Below the pieces are notes generated by a model. That model had not been told where the DNA came from, searched no databases, and was given only the letters and a program-made list of their open reading frames with translations. Position numbers and translations under genes: made by a program. A stretch of 64,000 bases of DNA, taken from positions 1 through 64,000 of the forward strand of contig CALWSP010000014.1 of the NCBI GenBank assembly GCA_944384235.1, written 5' to 3'. Below are positions 55,449 to 64,000 of this stretch, piece after piece. The stretch comes from an uncultured Clostridia bacterium. GTDB taxonomy: Bacteria; Bacillota; Clostridia; Lachnospirales; CAG-274. Numbering within the stretch: position 1 is the stretch's first letter; every line of letters starts with the position of its first letter.

Positions 55449-56810
55449 ATGGCTAAATCTAAAAGTAAATATGTTTGCCAAAAGTGTGGCTATGAAACTG
55501 TTAAGTGGCTTGGAAAATGCCCTGACTGCAACAGTTTTAACACTTTTAGCGAGGAGGCTATTGTTGTTAAAAGCAAGGTTACAAGGGGCGTTGGAATACA
55601 GTCTTCTATAAAGCCTATGGTTCTTGGAGAAATTAAGCCTATAAACGAGGACAGGGCAACTACTGGTATGGCTGAACTTGACAGAGTTTTAGGTGGTGGA
55701 CTTGTAGAAGGGTCTTTAACTTTAATTGGTGGCGACCCTGGTATAGGAAAGTCTACTTTGCTTTTACAAATTTGTAGTGAACTTGGCAAACAAGGGAAAA
55801 AAGTGTTATATGTTTCAGGAGAGGAGTCACCTCATCAAATTAAATTAAGAGCTGACAGACTAGAAGTTTATTCTGAAAACATTATGATACTTTCTGAAAC
55901 TAACATATCTATTATTGATAGTTCAATAGCTAATATAAACCCTGACTTTGTTATTATAGACTCTATTCAGACTATGTTTGTTGAAGAAATTACATCTGCC
56001 CCTGGCTCTGTTACTCAAGTTAGAGAAACAACTGCAAAGCTTATGAACATAAGCAAAGGAAGAGGCGTGTCTGTTATGATTGTTGGGCACGTTACAAAAG
56101 ATGGAAACATAGCAGGGCCTAGAGTTTTAGAGCATATGGTCGACACTGTTTTATATTTTGAGGGCGACAAAACGGCGACTTACAGAATATTAAGGGCTGT
56201 TAAAAACAGGTTTGGTGGGACAAACGAAATTGGTGTTTTTGAAATGGGTAATTTGGGATTAAAAGAAATTCAAAACCCATCTGCATTTATGTTAGCTGAC
56301 AGGCCTATTGACGTATCTGGAACTGTTATTACTTGCAGTGTTGAAGGAACAAGGCCACTACTTATTGAGGCTCAAGCTCTTGTTAGCTACACTAGTTTTA
56401 ATATGCCAAGAAGAATGGCAACTGGAACTGATTTTAACAGAATGACTATTATTATTGCTGTGTTAGAAAAAAAGGCTGGTTTACAACTTTCTAGTTATGA
56501 TTGTTACATTAATTTGACTGGAGGAATAAGAGTTGTTGAACCTGCTATTGACGCTTCTTTAGCTATTGCTATTGCATCTAGTTACAGAAACGTGCCAGTT
56601 CCATCAGATGTTTTAGTTTTTGGTGAAATTGGCCTTACAGGAGAGTTAAGAGCTGTTACTATGGCTGAAAAAAGGGTGCAAGAAGCAAAGAAAATGGGAT
56701 TTAAAACTGTTATTATACCAAATGCAAACTATAAAGAAGTTAAGGACATTAAAGGAATAAATATTGTGTGTGCTAAAAGTGTTGAACAGCTACTTGAAAG
56801 GGCCTTATAA
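55449..56810 (+). CDS. radA: DNA repair protein RadA
   Basis: A 453-residue RecA-like ATPase that drives branch migration in recombination. The N-terminal zinc finger is CQKCGYETVKWLGKCPDCNSF in spirit (two Cys pairs), Walker A is GGDPGIGKST, the RadA-specific KNRFG motif is followed by GTNEIGVFEMG, and the C-terminal Lon-protease-like domain (GGIRVVEPAIDASLAIAIA) lacks the protease serine, as is normal. No clear ribosome site precedes ATG 55449, one base after the upstream gene; coupling is likely. Confidence 0.96.
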   Translation: MAKSKSKYVCQKCGYETVKWLGKCPDCNSFNTFSEEAIVVKSKVTRGVGIQSSIKPMVLGEIKPINEDRATTGMAELDRVLGGGLVEGSLTLIGGDPGIGKSTLLLQICSELGKQGKKVLYVSGEESPHQIKLRADRLEVYSENIMILSETNISIIDSSIANINPDFVIIDSIQTMFVEEITSAPGSVTQVRETTAKLMNISKGRGVSVMIVGHVTKDGNIAGPRVLEHMVDTVLYFEGDKTATYRILRAVKNRFGGTNEIGVFEMGNLGLKEIQNPSAFMLADRPIDVSGTVITCSVEGTRPLLIEAQALVSYTSFNMPRRMATGTDFNRMTIIIAVLEKKAGLQLSSYDCYINLTGGIRVVEPAIDASLAIAIASSYRNVPVPSDVLVFGEIGLTGELRAVTMAEKRVQEAKKMGFKTVIIPNANYKEVKDIKGINIVCAKSVEQLLERAL

Positions 56811-56921
56811 ATTTAAGGGGATATATGGGAGTTTTTAATAATTTTAGTACTAGACAGATTAAATGATTTGTAGTAAAATGGTATAAGATTAAATAAGATT
56901 TATAATCTAGGAGGAAGAAAA

Positions 56922-57422
56922 ATGACTTTATATGAGCAGTGGCTTTCATCTGCATATTATAGAAACGGCAGAAACAACGAAGCTTTATGGAATGATTATA
57001 TTCCACGTGAACAGAAAATTTACGAGGATATTATAGAAAACAAGAAAACTGAGATTAAAGGCACAATTAAGGAATTAGCTAAGCAGTATGATGTTCCAGC
57101 TCCTTATATTGTTGGTTTTATTGACGGACTTAACGAAACTCAAGAGCCGCAGTTTGAGCTTGAAAAGCTTGAAGAAGACACAGAAGTTGTTATCAAGATT
57201 GATTTTGAAAAGCTTTTCAAAAAAATGGTTGAGTACAAGGCTGACCACTTATATTCACTTCCACACTGGGAAAATGTTTACTCTCAAGAGGATCTTACAA
57301 GACTTTACAAGGAACAGAAGAAGTCTACTACTGTTGTAAACCAAGGCCCTAAGATTGGTAGAAACGACCCTTGTCCTTGTGGTAGTGGCAAAAAGTATAA
57401 AAAATGTTGTGGTGCAAATTAA
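56922..57422 (+). CDS. SEC-C zinc-motif protein
   Basis: A 166-residue soluble protein ending in a SecA-type SEC-C zinc motif ([19 protein letters not shown]), the ligand set Cys-x-Cys-x8-Cys-Cys. Residues 1-140 are helical ([20 protein letters not shown]) and are unlike SecA. CTAGGAGG precedes ATG 56922. Such small proteins are common in Clostridia; role unknown, with nucleic-acid or ribosome contact suspected from the motif. Confidence 0.8.
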   Translation: MTLYEQWLSSAYYRNGRNNEALWNDYIPREQKIYEDIIENKKTEIKGTIKELAKQYDVPAPYIVGFIDGLNETQEPQFELEKLEEDTEVVIKIDFEKLFKKMVEYKADHLYSLPHWENVYSQEDLTRLYKEQKKSTTVVNQGPKIGRNDPCPCGSGKKYKKCCGAN

Positions 57423-58472
57423 TTGAAAACTCAAATTTTTAAAATTGATTCAGATAACATTGATAATACTGTAATTTGCAAGGCCGCTGATATTATTAAA
57501 TCAGGCGGTCTTGTGGCATTTCCAACAGAAACAGTTTATGGGCTTGGTGGAGATGGGTTAAATGCTGAAGCTGCAAGCAAAATTTATTTGGCTAAAGGCA
57601 GGCCTTCAGACAACCCGTTGATTTTACACATTTCAAGTTTTGACGAGTTAAAGCCTTTAGTGAAAAAAATACCTGAAAGTGCTAGAAGACTTGCTAGAGA
57701 GTTTTGGCCAGGGCCTTTAACTATGGTTTTTGAAAAAAGTGACATTGTGCCAAAGGAAATTTCTGGTGGTTTAAATACAGTTGCTATTAGATACCCTGAA
57801 AACAAAATTGCACTTGAATTTATTTCTGCTTGCAAAACACCTATTGCTGCACCTAGTGCAAACACTTCTGGTAGGCCAAGCCCAACAAGAGCTTCTCACG
57901 TTGAATTTGACCTTTCTGGGAAAATAGATATGATTATTGACGGAGGGGCTTGTGAATTTGGTTTAGAGTCGACCATAGTTGATGTGTCTTTAGATGTGCC
58001 TATTCTTTTAAGGCCAGGGGCTATTACTCTTGAAATGCTTAGAGAAGTTTTAGGCAGAGTAGATGTTGACAAGGCTGTTCTTAGCAAGTTAGAGGACGGG
58101 GAAAAGCCAAAAGCCCCAGGAATGAAGTATACACATTATTCTCCTAGTGCTGATGTTATTATTGTTAGAGGGGACAGAGAGAAGATGGTTGACAAGATTA
58201 ACCAGCTTATTTCTGAAGATGACAAAAGCAAAAATATTGGTGTTATTGCAACAGAAGAAAACAAAGACAAATATAAAGATTGTAAAGTTTTAGTTATAGG
58301 TAGCGTTAAAAACCCTCAGCTTATTGCTGCAAACCTTTTTAAAATGCTTAGAAAGTGTGATTATTACAAGATAGACAAAGTGTTTGCTGAGGGGCTTTGC
58401 GAGGACGAGCTTGGCCTTGCTATTATGAACAGATTAAAAAAAGCAGCTGGATATTGTATAATTGATGTTTAA
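57423..58472 (+). CDS. tsaC: L-threonylcarbamoyladenylate synthase (Sua5 type)
   Basis: A 349-residue enzyme that makes threonylcarbamoyl-AMP from threonine, bicarbonate and ATP for the t6A tRNA modification, the step before TsaD. The YrdC core has AFPTETVYGLGGD and KGRPSDNPL, and the extra C-terminal Sua5 domain starts after PGMKYTHYSP. It starts at TTG 57423, immediately after the SEC-C gene stop, which argues for coupling. No strong ribosome site is visible. Confidence 0.93.
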   Translation: MKTQIFKIDSDNIDNTVICKAADIIKSGGLVAFPTETVYGLGGDGLNAEAASKIYLAKGRPSDNPLILHISSFDELKPLVKKIPESARRLAREFWPGPLTMVFEKSDIVPKEISGGLNTVAIRYPENKIALEFISACKTPIAAPSANTSGRPSPTRASHVEFDLSGKIDMIIDGGACEFGLESTIVDVSLDVPILLRPGAITLEMLREVLGRVDVDKAVLSKLEDGEKPKAPGMKYTHYSPSADVIIVRGDREKMVDKINQLISEDDKSKNIGVIATEENKDKYKDCKVLVIGSVKNPQLIAANLFKMLRKCDYYKIDKVFAEGLCEDELGLAIMNRLKKAAGYCIIDV

Positions 58473-58498
58473 TTTTGCTAAATGAAAGGGAGTTTTTT

Positions 58499-58927
58499 AT
58501 GATAGCTTTAGGTTGTGACCACGGTGGTCTTGAATTGAAAAAAACTATTATTGAATATCTTGAAAGTAAAAATATTGAATATAAGGATTATGGTACTTAT
58601 ACTGATGAATCTTGTGATTACCCTGTGTATGGCAAGGCTGTTGCTAATGCAATAGTAAATGGTGAATGTGAAAAGGGTATTTTAATTTGCGGAACTGGAA
58701 TAGGTATTTCTATTGCAGCTAACAAGGTTAAGGGCATTAGAGCGGCTCTTTGCCACGATGTTTTTTCTGCAAAAGCTACAAGAGAGCACAACAACTCTAA
58801 CATTTTAGCTATGGGAGCTAGAGTTATTGGACCTGGTTTAGCTTTAGAAATTGTTAAGGCGTTTTTAGAAACTGAATTTTCTAATGATGAAAGGCACATT
58901 AGAAGAATAAATATGATTGAGGATTAG
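58499..58927 (+). CDS. rpiB: Ribose-5-phosphate isomerase B
   Basis: A 142-residue isomerase interconverting ribose 5-phosphate and ribulose 5-phosphate. GCDHGGLELK, the catalytic cysteine in CGTGIGISIAANK, and REHNNSNILAMG are diagnostic. AAGGGAG precedes ATG 58499; a longer frame from 58475 has no support. Followed 12 bases later by upp, so the ribose and pyrimidine salvage genes sit together. Confidence 0.96.
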   Translation: MIALGCDHGGLELKKTIIEYLESKNIEYKDYGTYTDESCDYPVYGKAVANAIVNGECEKGILICGTGIGISIAANKVKGIRAALCHDVFSAKATREHNNSNILAMGARVIGPGLALEIVKAFLETEFSNDERHIRRINMIED

Positions 58928-58939
58928 GAGGTATTTTTT

Positions 58940-59563
58940 ATGAGCAATTTATATATTGTAGAACACCCTTTAGTGCAGAGCAAATTAGCACACCTTAGAA
59001 ACAAAGATACTAACAACAAGGAGTTTAGGGAGCTTGTTAGCGAAGTATCTGCTCTTTTATTTTATGAGGCAACAAAAAACCTTAGTGTTAAAGAGGTTAA
59101 AGTTGAATCTCCAAGGGGTGAGGCTGACTGCAAGGTTTTAGATAAAGAAGTTGGCATTGTTCCTATTTTAAGAGGCGGGCTTGGTATGGTTGAGGGCATT
59201 GTAGACCTTATGCCTAATGCTAAAATAGGGCATATTGGACTTTACAGAGACCCTAACACATTTATGCCTATTGAATATTACTGCAAGCTACCTGAGGGAG
59301 AGGGCATTGAAATGTTTGTTCTTGAACCTATGATGGCAACTGGCGGAACTTCTTCTGCAGCTATTCAATTTTTAAAAGAAAGAAATGTTAAAAATATTAA
59401 ATATATTTGTCTTATTTGTACTCCTGATGGCGTTAAGAGATTACAAGAGGACCACCCAGATGTAGATGTTTATGCAGCAGCTATTGACAGAGCTATAAGC
59501 GAAGATGGATATATTGTGCCTGGTCTTGGTGATGCAGGTGATAGAATGTTTGGTACTAAGTAG
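58940..59563 (+). CDS. upp: Uracil phosphoribosyltransferase
   Basis: A 207-residue salvage enzyme making UMP from uracil and PRPP. The PRPP loop is VLEPMMATGGTSSAAI, and the start MSNLYIVEHPLVQSKLAHLR and C-terminal PGLGDAGDRMFGTK are typical. TAGGAGGT precedes ATG 58940. Confidence 0.97.
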   Translation: MSNLYIVEHPLVQSKLAHLRNKDTNNKEFRELVSEVSALLFYEATKNLSVKEVKVESPRGEADCKVLDKEVGIVPILRGGLGMVEGIVDLMPNAKIGHIGLYRDPNTFMPIEYYCKLPEGEGIEMFVLEPMMATGGTSSAAIQFLKERNVKNIKYICLICTPDGVKRLQEDHPDVDVYAAAIDRAISEDGYIVPGLGDAGDRMFGTK

Positions 59564-59574
59564 GTGAAGTTTAT

Positions 59575-60606
59575 ATGTCAGAAACTTGGCTTTTATGTAT
59601 GGCAGCTTTTGCTATTGCCTTTGCAGTTACTCTTTTAACAACGCCAATGGCTAAGGGGTTTGCTTATAAATTTAAAGCAGTTGATTTTCCAAGGTCAAGG
59701 GGTATGAACAACGAGCCTGTTCCTAGAATGGGTGGTTTAGCTATTGTTCTTGGGTTTATGAGTGCAATAATTATAATGTCTTTATATATTGAGGACTTTC
59801 ACACTAAAAGGTTTATAGGCTTTATTATTGGCGCTATTATTATTACAGTTGTTGGAATATTTGACGATGTATATGAGTTAAGTGCAAAATTTAAGTTATT
59901 AGTTCAAATTGTTGTGGCTATTATTGTTGTGGCAACGGGGACTAAGTTAGACTTTATTATGTGGCCTTTTTGGCAATATTTAAAGCCATTTTCTAGTTTT
60001 ATAACTATTATATGGATTGTTGGGCTTATTAACGCTGTGAACTTAATTGACGGGCTTGATGGTTTAGCAGCAGGTGTTACAACAATAGCCAGTGTTTGTC
60101 TTACAATTCTTTGTGCTCTTTCAGGAAACACTCTTGCCGTTGTTATTTGTGCAACTTTAGCGGGTTCAACACTTGGGTTTTTACCTAGGAACTTCGCTCC
60201 TGCTGAGGTTTATATGGGAGATACTGGTTCGACATTTTTAGGTTATGTTTTAGCGGTTACATCTTGTATTGGAGTGTTTAAAACTTATGCTATTTTAGCT
60301 TTATTATTATCTGTTCTAGCTATGGCATTGCCTATTTTAGACACTACTTTTGCTATGATTAGGCGTGCAATTAACCACAAGCCTATTATGGCACCAGATA
60401 GAGGACATTTACACCACAGGCTTGTAGACTCTGGGCTTAGTTCAAAGCAAGCTGTTATGGTGTTATATGGCTTAAGTTCTATTAGTTGTCTTATTGCGGT
60501 TGTTATTGCTTTAAACGATTATAGAGTTACCTTAGCTTTATTAATGGTTTTATTAGTTATTATTATGATGATTTTAGTTTATGGCAAAAGAACAGATAGA
60601 AATTAA
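59575..60606 (+). CDS. tagO: Undecaprenyl-phosphate GlcNAc-1-phosphate transferase
   Basis: A 343-residue polytopic membrane enzyme (about ten or eleven helices) that starts teichoic-acid or other wall-polymer synthesis on the lipid carrier. FPRSRGMNNEPVPRMGG, the Asp pair in GIFDDVYELSAKFK, NLIDGLDGLAAG and the His motif HLHHRLVDSG fit the MraY/WecA superfamily, TagO branch. TAGGTGA precedes ATG 59575. Wall polymer of this kind is what SLH proteins bind. Confidence 0.9.
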   Translation: MSETWLLCMAAFAIAFAVTLLTTPMAKGFAYKFKAVDFPRSRGMNNEPVPRMGGLAIVLGFMSAIIIMSLYIEDFHTKRFIGFIIGAIIITVVGIFDDVYELSAKFKLLVQIVVAIIVVATGTKLDFIMWPFWQYLKPFSSFITIIWIVGLINAVNLIDGLDGLAAGVTTIASVCLTILCALSGNTLAVVICATLAGSTLGFLPRNFAPAEVYMGDTGSTFLGYVLAVTSCIGVFKTYAILALLLSVLAMALPILDTTFAMIRRAINHKPIMAPDRGHLHHRLVDSGLSSKQAVMVLYGLSSISCLIAVVIALNDYRVTLALLMVLLVIIMMILVYGKRTDRN

Positions 60607-60629
60607 AATTTATATTTAAGTATTAAAAA

Positions 60630-60665
60630 AAATCATATCACAAAAATGTGATATGATTTTTTTAT
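60630..60665. terminator. Bidirectional terminator between tagO and thrC
   Basis: Perfect 13-bp stem AAATCATATCACA (60630-60642) with TGTGATATGATTT (60647-60659), loop AAAA, flanked by A- and T-runs. Confidence 0.92.
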
Positions 60666-62134
60666 TATTTTAATTTATTTTGAACGAAAGATTTAATTTC
60701 ATCTTTTTCAATTACTGTTTTGTGTAAAACTTCTTTTTTATTAATATCTTTAATTGGGTTAGGAATTGAAACATCACTTACTTTTTCAAGCTCTACAACT
60801 GCTTGAAAATCTTCGATGTTATTATATTTATTATCAATTGCTTTTAAAACATCTTTAGCAAATTTATATGGACTAGCTGTTGAAACTATTACATTTGGTG
60901 TTGTGTCGTTAGTTTTTGCTAGATATTTATCATAGGCAGCTTTTGCAACTGCTGTATGTGTGTCCATTACATAGTTTGTTTTTTCAAACAAGGACTTAAT
61001 TGCGTTAAATGTTTCATCTTTTGTTGCATATTCGCCCTCAAATTCGCTATTTACTTTAAAGCTATATTCACCTTTTGTTGAAAGTAATTCCATCATATTT
61101 TTTGTTTCATCTGTTGAATTACTTAAGTGGTATAACAACCTTTCAAGGTTTGAAGAGATTAAAATATCCATTGACGGAGAAACTGTTACAACAAAATCTC
61201 TATTTTTAATTGTATATTCACCAGTTTTAAAGAAGTCGTATAAAACTTTATTATCATTTGAAGCACAAATTAATTTATTTACAGGTAAGCCCATAGATTT
61301 TGCATAGTATCCTGCTAAGATGTTTCCAAAGTTACCAGTTGGAACTGTGAAGTTTATTTTGTCCCCCATATTTATTTTATTAGCTTTTACCATTTGAGCA
61401 TAAGCGTAGAAGTAGTATACAATTTGTGGTGCAAGCCTACCAATGTTTATTGAGTTTGCTGAAGAAAAGACATAGCCTTTTTCTTTTAATTCAGCTTTTA
61501 AGTCATTATCTGTGAAAATTTTCTTAACAGCTGTTTGAGCATCGTCAAAGTTGCCTTTAATTCCTACAACACAAGTGTTTTCACCTGTTTGAGTTACCAT
61601 TTGTGCTTTTTGAACAGCTGAAACTCCATCTTCTGGGAAAAATACAATTATTTGAGTTCCTTCAACATTAGCAAAGCCCTCTAGAGCAGCTTTTCCTGTG
61701 TCACCAGATGTAGCAGTTAAAATTACAATTTTTTCGTTTACGCCATTTTTCTTAGCTGCTGTTTTTAAGAGGTATGGAAGAATTGAAAGCGCCATATCCT
61801 TAAAAGCTATTGTTCTTCCGTGGAAAAGCTCAAGAAGGTTTGTATCATTTGCATAGGCCATAGGTGCAATAAGGTTAGTGTCAAATTTTTCGTCATATGC
61901 AGAGTTTATGCAATATCTTAATTCTTCTTCTGTGTAGTCAGTTAAAATTAATTTTAAAACTTGATATGCAAGTTCTTGATAGGAATAGTTTGTTATAGAG
62001 TCTAAAGAAAAGTCTATCTTAGGTATTGTAGTTGGTACATAAAGGCCCCCATCTTCTGCAATTCCTTTAACTATTGCTTGACTTGCTGTTACTAAATTTT
62101 CGTTTCCTCTTGTGCTTTTAAACATTATATCCAT
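60665..62134 (-). CDS. thrC: Threonine synthase
   Basis: A 489-residue PLP enzyme converting O-phosphohomoserine to threonine. The PLP lysine is in GRTIAFKDMAL, TATSGDTGKAA binds the phosphate, and PTGNFGNILAGYYA is conserved; the N terminus (MDIMFKSTRGNE) fits the long form. The frame opens at 62149; ATG 62134 after GAGGGAAG is the start. No T-box leader is seen. It is alone in its unit. Confidence 0.95.
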   Translation of the reverse strand: MDIMFKSTRGNENLVTASQAIVKGIAEDGGLYVPTTIPKIDFSLDSITNYSYQELAYQVLKLILTDYTEEELRYCINSAYDEKFDTNLIAPMAYANDTNLLELFHGRTIAFKDMALSILPYLLKTAAKKNGVNEKIVILTATSGDTGKAALEGFANVEGTQIIVFFPEDGVSAVQKAQMVTQTGENTCVVGIKGNFDDAQTAVKKIFTDNDLKAELKEKGYVFSSANSINIGRLAPQIVYYFYAYAQMVKANKINMGDKINFTVPTGNFGNILAGYYAKSMGLPVNKLICASNDNKVLYDFFKTGEYTIKNRDFVVTVSPSMDILISSNLERLLYHLSNSTDETKNMMELLSTKGEYSFKVNSEFEGEYATKDETFNAIKSLFEKTNYVMDTHTAVAKAAYDKYLAKTNDTTPNVIVSTASPYKFAKDVLKAIDNKYNNIEDFQAVVELEKVSDVSIPNPIKDINKKEVLHKTVIEKDEIKSFVQNKLK

Positions 62135-62181
62135 ATTTTCTTCCCTCACTATAATAAATTAATAAAGTGTTTTTATTTGTT

Positions 62182-62210
62182 ATTCTATAATATTTTTAAA
62201 GCTTTGTCAA
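62182..62210 (-). promoter_or_regulatory. Promoter of thrC
   Basis: On the minus strand TTGACA (62210-62205), 17 bases, TAGAAT (62187-62182), about 40 bases before the start. Confidence 0.75.
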
Positions 62211-62227
62211 TTATTTAGGGAATTTAC

Positions 62228-62256
62228 TTGTAAATAAAAAATATAGTTGATATAAT
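62228..62256 (+). promoter_or_regulatory. Promoter of nrdR
   Basis: TTGTAA (62228-62233), 17 bases, TATAAT (62251-62256), 30 bases before the start. Confidence 0.7.
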
Positions 62257-62286
62257 TATAATATACTTTTATTTGGAGGTATGAAT

Positions 62287-62757
62287 ATGAAATGTCCTTT
62301 TTGTGGAAATGTTGATACAAAAGTTATAGATACAAGAACTATGGACGATAACACTGTTATTAGAAGAAGGAGAAGTTGTGACGAGTGTGGTGGAAGGTTT
62401 ACAACTTATGAAAGAATTGACACTATTCCATTAACTGTTGTAAAATCTGACAACACTAGGGAAAGTTTTAACCGTGACAAATTAACAAAGGGTATTTTAA
62501 CTAGTTGTAGCAAAAGACCTGTTTCAAGGGAGCAAATTGACAAAATAGTTTCTGACATTGAAAATGCAGTTTTAAACACTATGAAAAAAGAAATTCCTAG
62601 CAAAGAAATTGGTGAAATGGTTATTGAAAGGCTTAAGGAATTGGACGAGGTTGCTTATGTTAGGTTTGCATCTGTATACAGGCAGTTTACAGATGTAGAT
62701 AGTTTTATGACAGAGCTTAGCAAGTTATTAAAAGAAAAGGGTGACAAAAAAGAATAA
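62287..62757 (+). CDS. nrdR: Transcriptional repressor NrdR
   Basis: A 156-residue repressor of ribonucleotide reductase genes. The zinc ribbon (CPFCGN, then CDECGGRF) and the ATP-cone (VKSDNTRESFNRDKL onward) are in the usual places, and length is normal. The frame also opens at ATG 62281, but the ribosome site GGAGGT abuts it; ATG 62287 is spaced six bases. No nrd gene is in the window. Confidence 0.95.
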   Translation: MKCPFCGNVDTKVIDTRTMDDNTVIRRRRSCDECGGRFTTYERIDTIPLTVVKSDNTRESFNRDKLTKGILTSCSKRPVSREQIDKIVSDIENAVLNTMKKEIPSKEIGEMVIERLKELDEVAYVRFASVYRQFTDVDSFMTELSKLLKEKGDKKE

Positions 62758-62817
62758 AGTTATTTAAATTTATATAAATGTCAAAATATAAAAAAAATAA
62801 AAATATTATTTTATAGT

Positions 62818-62846
62818 TTGACAAAAAAATATACTGATATTATAAT
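62818..62846 (+). promoter_or_regulatory. Consensus promoter of the sensory-hydrogenase operon
   Basis: TTGACA (62818-62823), exactly 17 bases, TATAAT (62841-62846), about 48 bases before ATG 62895. Confidence 0.85.
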
Positions 62847-62894
62847 TTATATATTAGGTTTTAAAGCCTAGATTTATATTAAGGAGGAAAAAGT

Positions 62895-63137
62895 ATGGAG
62901 ATTTTTGTTTGTGTTGGTAGTTCTTGCCATTTAAAGGGCTCAAAAAATGTTATTGACAGACTTACTAGCCTTATAAAAGAAAATGGCCTTGAAGAAAAAG
63001 TTATTTTAAAAGGTTCTTTTTGTATGGGTAAGTGTGGTCTTGATGGCGTTTCTATTAAGATTAATGACGAGGTTTATTCTGTTGTGTTAGAGGATATTGA
63101 TATGTTCTTTAACAAAAAGATTTTAGCTAACTGTTAA
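62895..63137 (+). CDS. Thioredoxin-like [2Fe-2S] ferredoxin
   Basis: An 80-residue NuoE-type ferredoxin domain alone, with the four cluster cysteines as Cys-x4-Cys (C6, C11 in CVGSSCHLKG) and Cys-x3-Cys (C43, C47 in FCMGKCGLDG). AAGGAGG precedes ATG 62895. Such a small ferredoxin is commonly the first gene before a hydrogenase-like gene; it would feed or receive electrons. The next gene starts 15 bases later. Confidence 0.88.
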   Translation: MEIFVCVGSSCHLKGSKNVIDRLTSLIKENGLEEKVILKGSFCMGKCGLDGVSIKINDEVYSVVLEDIDMFFNKKILANC

Positions 63138-63152
63138 TTTGAGGAAAGTAAG

Positions 63153-64000
63153 ATGAGCTACATCAATGTTAGAAAGGCTAATTGCAAAAATTGTTACAAG
63201 TGCCTTAAAAATTGTCACGTTAAATCAATTAAATATGTGAATGAAAAGGTTGAAATTATTGACGAGGATTGTATACTTTGCGGGGTTTGTTTAAACACTT
63301 GCCCGCAAAAAGCAAAGAAGTTAATAAACGACATTTCTATTGTGAAGGAATATTTAAGCGACCCAAACACTTTGACTTTAGCTAGTTTAGACCCTAGTTT
63401 TGTGGCAGCTTTTGGTGAAAATTCTGTTGAGATTGCAGGGGCTTTAAGAAGCCTTGGGTTTGATTACATTGAAGAGGCTTCAATTGGAGCAAAGTATGTT
63501 ACAAAAGAGTATTTAAGGCTTATTAGAGAGGGGAAGATGGAAAATATTATATCTTCAGCTTGCCCTAGTATAAACCTTTATATTCAAAAGTATTTCCCTG
63601 AAATTTTAAGTATGCTTGCTCCTGTTATGTCACCAGCTTTAGTTCACGGAAGAATTGTTAAAGAGGGAAACAAAGACATTAAAGTTATACATTTTACGCC
63701 TTGTTTAGCAAGAATTGCTGAATGTGAAGATAGTGAATTTGTAGATAGTGTTATTACTTTTGAGCAACTTACAAAGTGGTTTTTAGAAGAAGATATTACT
63801 CCTGCTAGCGAGCTTGAAAAAGAACACGAAATTGACGGGTTTGACAATGTTGCAGGGTATTCAAGAATATATCCTATTGTAGATGGAATTGTGTATGATT
63901 TACAGCACCAATACTGTAAGTTTACAGGGACAGAGCATATTGAAGGATATGACCTTTTGGCCTTAAGTGGCCTTTCAAACGTTGAAAAGATTTTTAACGA
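63153..64000 (+). CDS. [FeFe]-hydrogenase-like protein with two 4Fe-4S sites, sensory type (partial)
   Basis: The first 282 residues of a protein cut by the window end; ATG 63153 follows TTGAGGAAAG. Residues about 8-60 carry two 4Fe-4S ferredoxin motifs, CKNCYKCLKNC and CILCGVCLNTCP. Then comes the [FeFe]-hydrogenase large-subunit fold with SSACPS and TPCLAR in the places of the H-cluster loops TSCCP and MPCxxK; the third loop would lie beyond the edge. The changed loops (Ala for Cys, Thr for Met, Arg for Lys) point to the sensory hydrogenase groups rather than a main H2 producer; in such groups a PAS domain and a SpoIIE-type phosphatase usually follow. That is expected, not seen. Confidence 0.85.
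   Translation, partial: MSYINVRKANCKNCYKCLKNCHVKSIKYVNEKVEIIDEDCILCGVCLNTCPQKAKKLINDISIVKEYLSDPNTLTLASLDPSFVAAFGENSVEIAGALRSLGFDYIEEASIGAKYVTKEYLRLIREGKMENIISSACPSINLYIQKYFPEILSMLAPVMSPALVHGRIVKEGNKDIKVIHFTPCLARIAECEDSEFVDSVITFEQLTKWFLEEDITPASELEKEHEIDGFDNVAGYSRIYPIVDGIVYDLQHQYCKFTGTEHIEGYDLLALSGLSNVEKIFN

Noticed and set aside
56825-56866. 13-codon frame after radA with AAGGGG upstream
   Set aside because: Too short, with no conserved feature; could be a chance leader before the SEC-C gene.
62135-62286. T-box leader for thrC
   Set aside because: The gap to nrdR is too short and has neither the T-box sequence nor an antiterminator-terminator pair.

Overview
The window is AT-rich DNA (roughly 30% G+C by eye) from a spore-forming, Gram-positive anaerobe of the class Clostridia. 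Pointers are the strong GGAGG ribosome sites, frequent TTG starts, SLH-anchored surface proteins, a PrpC/PrkC/RsgA operon, sigK, tagO, and an [FeFe]-hydrogenase-like gene. Codon use is dominated by AGA, TTA and AAA. I saw no tRNA, rRNA, CRISPR array, insertion sequence or prophage. The species is not identifiable from the sequence alone.

Layout. 1-8.4 kb is a cell-surface pectin region. It holds the tail of a stalk-domain protein, a small cysteine-rich protein, an SLH-anchored protein with two cohesin-like modules, and a very large secreted esterase with a dockerin between a CE8 pectin methylesterase and a CE12 rhamnogalacturonan acetylesterase. 8.5-9.8 kb (minus) has a SHOCT-like acidic protein and plsC. 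9.9-17.3 kb is the classic Firmicutes operon rsmB-rlmN-prpC-prkC-rsgA-rpe-thiN plus a 52-residue membrane peptide. 17.4-18.7 kb is gdhA (minus). 19.0-20.9 kb is a secreted DUF4127 protein. 20.9-25.6 kb (minus) is a Gld-like ABC exporter operon with two auxiliary membrane proteins. 25.8-31.6 kb is arginine biosynthesis: argG divergent from argCJBD, with argH apart at 47.2 kb and no argF seen. 31.6-34.6 kb has a nitrilase-family enzyme and a GH13 amylase. 34.7-37.1 kb has yajC, rnz and tsaD. 37.2-39.4 kb (minus) has an XRE regulator, purE and purK. 39.5-44.5 kb has ftsK/spoIIIE and a DUF4914 protein with PEPCK-like nucleotide motifs. 44.6-46.3 kb (minus) is phosphoglucomutase. 48.7-50.5 kb has a glycerol dehydrogenase behind a Rex-like palindrome, and sigK. 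50.7-54.9 kb has a secreted PL1 pectate lyase, a secreted transglutaminase-fold protein and an RsuA-type pseudouridine synthase. 55.0-60.6 kb is a housekeeping run (radA partner, radA, SEC-C protein, tsaC, rpiB, upp, tagO). 60.7-62.8 kb has thrC and nrdR. 62.9-64.0 kb starts a sensory-hydrogenase-type operon cut by the window edge.

How the genes work together. The SLH/cohesin protein and the dockerin esterase look like anchor and cargo of a minimal cell-surface pectin-degrading assembly. The free PL1 lyase would cut the de-esterified pectin backbone. Thr/Glu-rich linkers occur in the SLH protein, in the esterase and in the outer part of the PrkC kinase, so they appear to be a house style for extracellular linkers here. 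The other strong leads are the DUF4914 PEPCK-like protein, the Rex-like operator at gldA, sigK with a shortened pro-sequence and a ribosome site inside a hairpin, and the sensory hydrogenase. Convergent gene pairs are nearly all separated by one compact hairpin that can terminate both strands.
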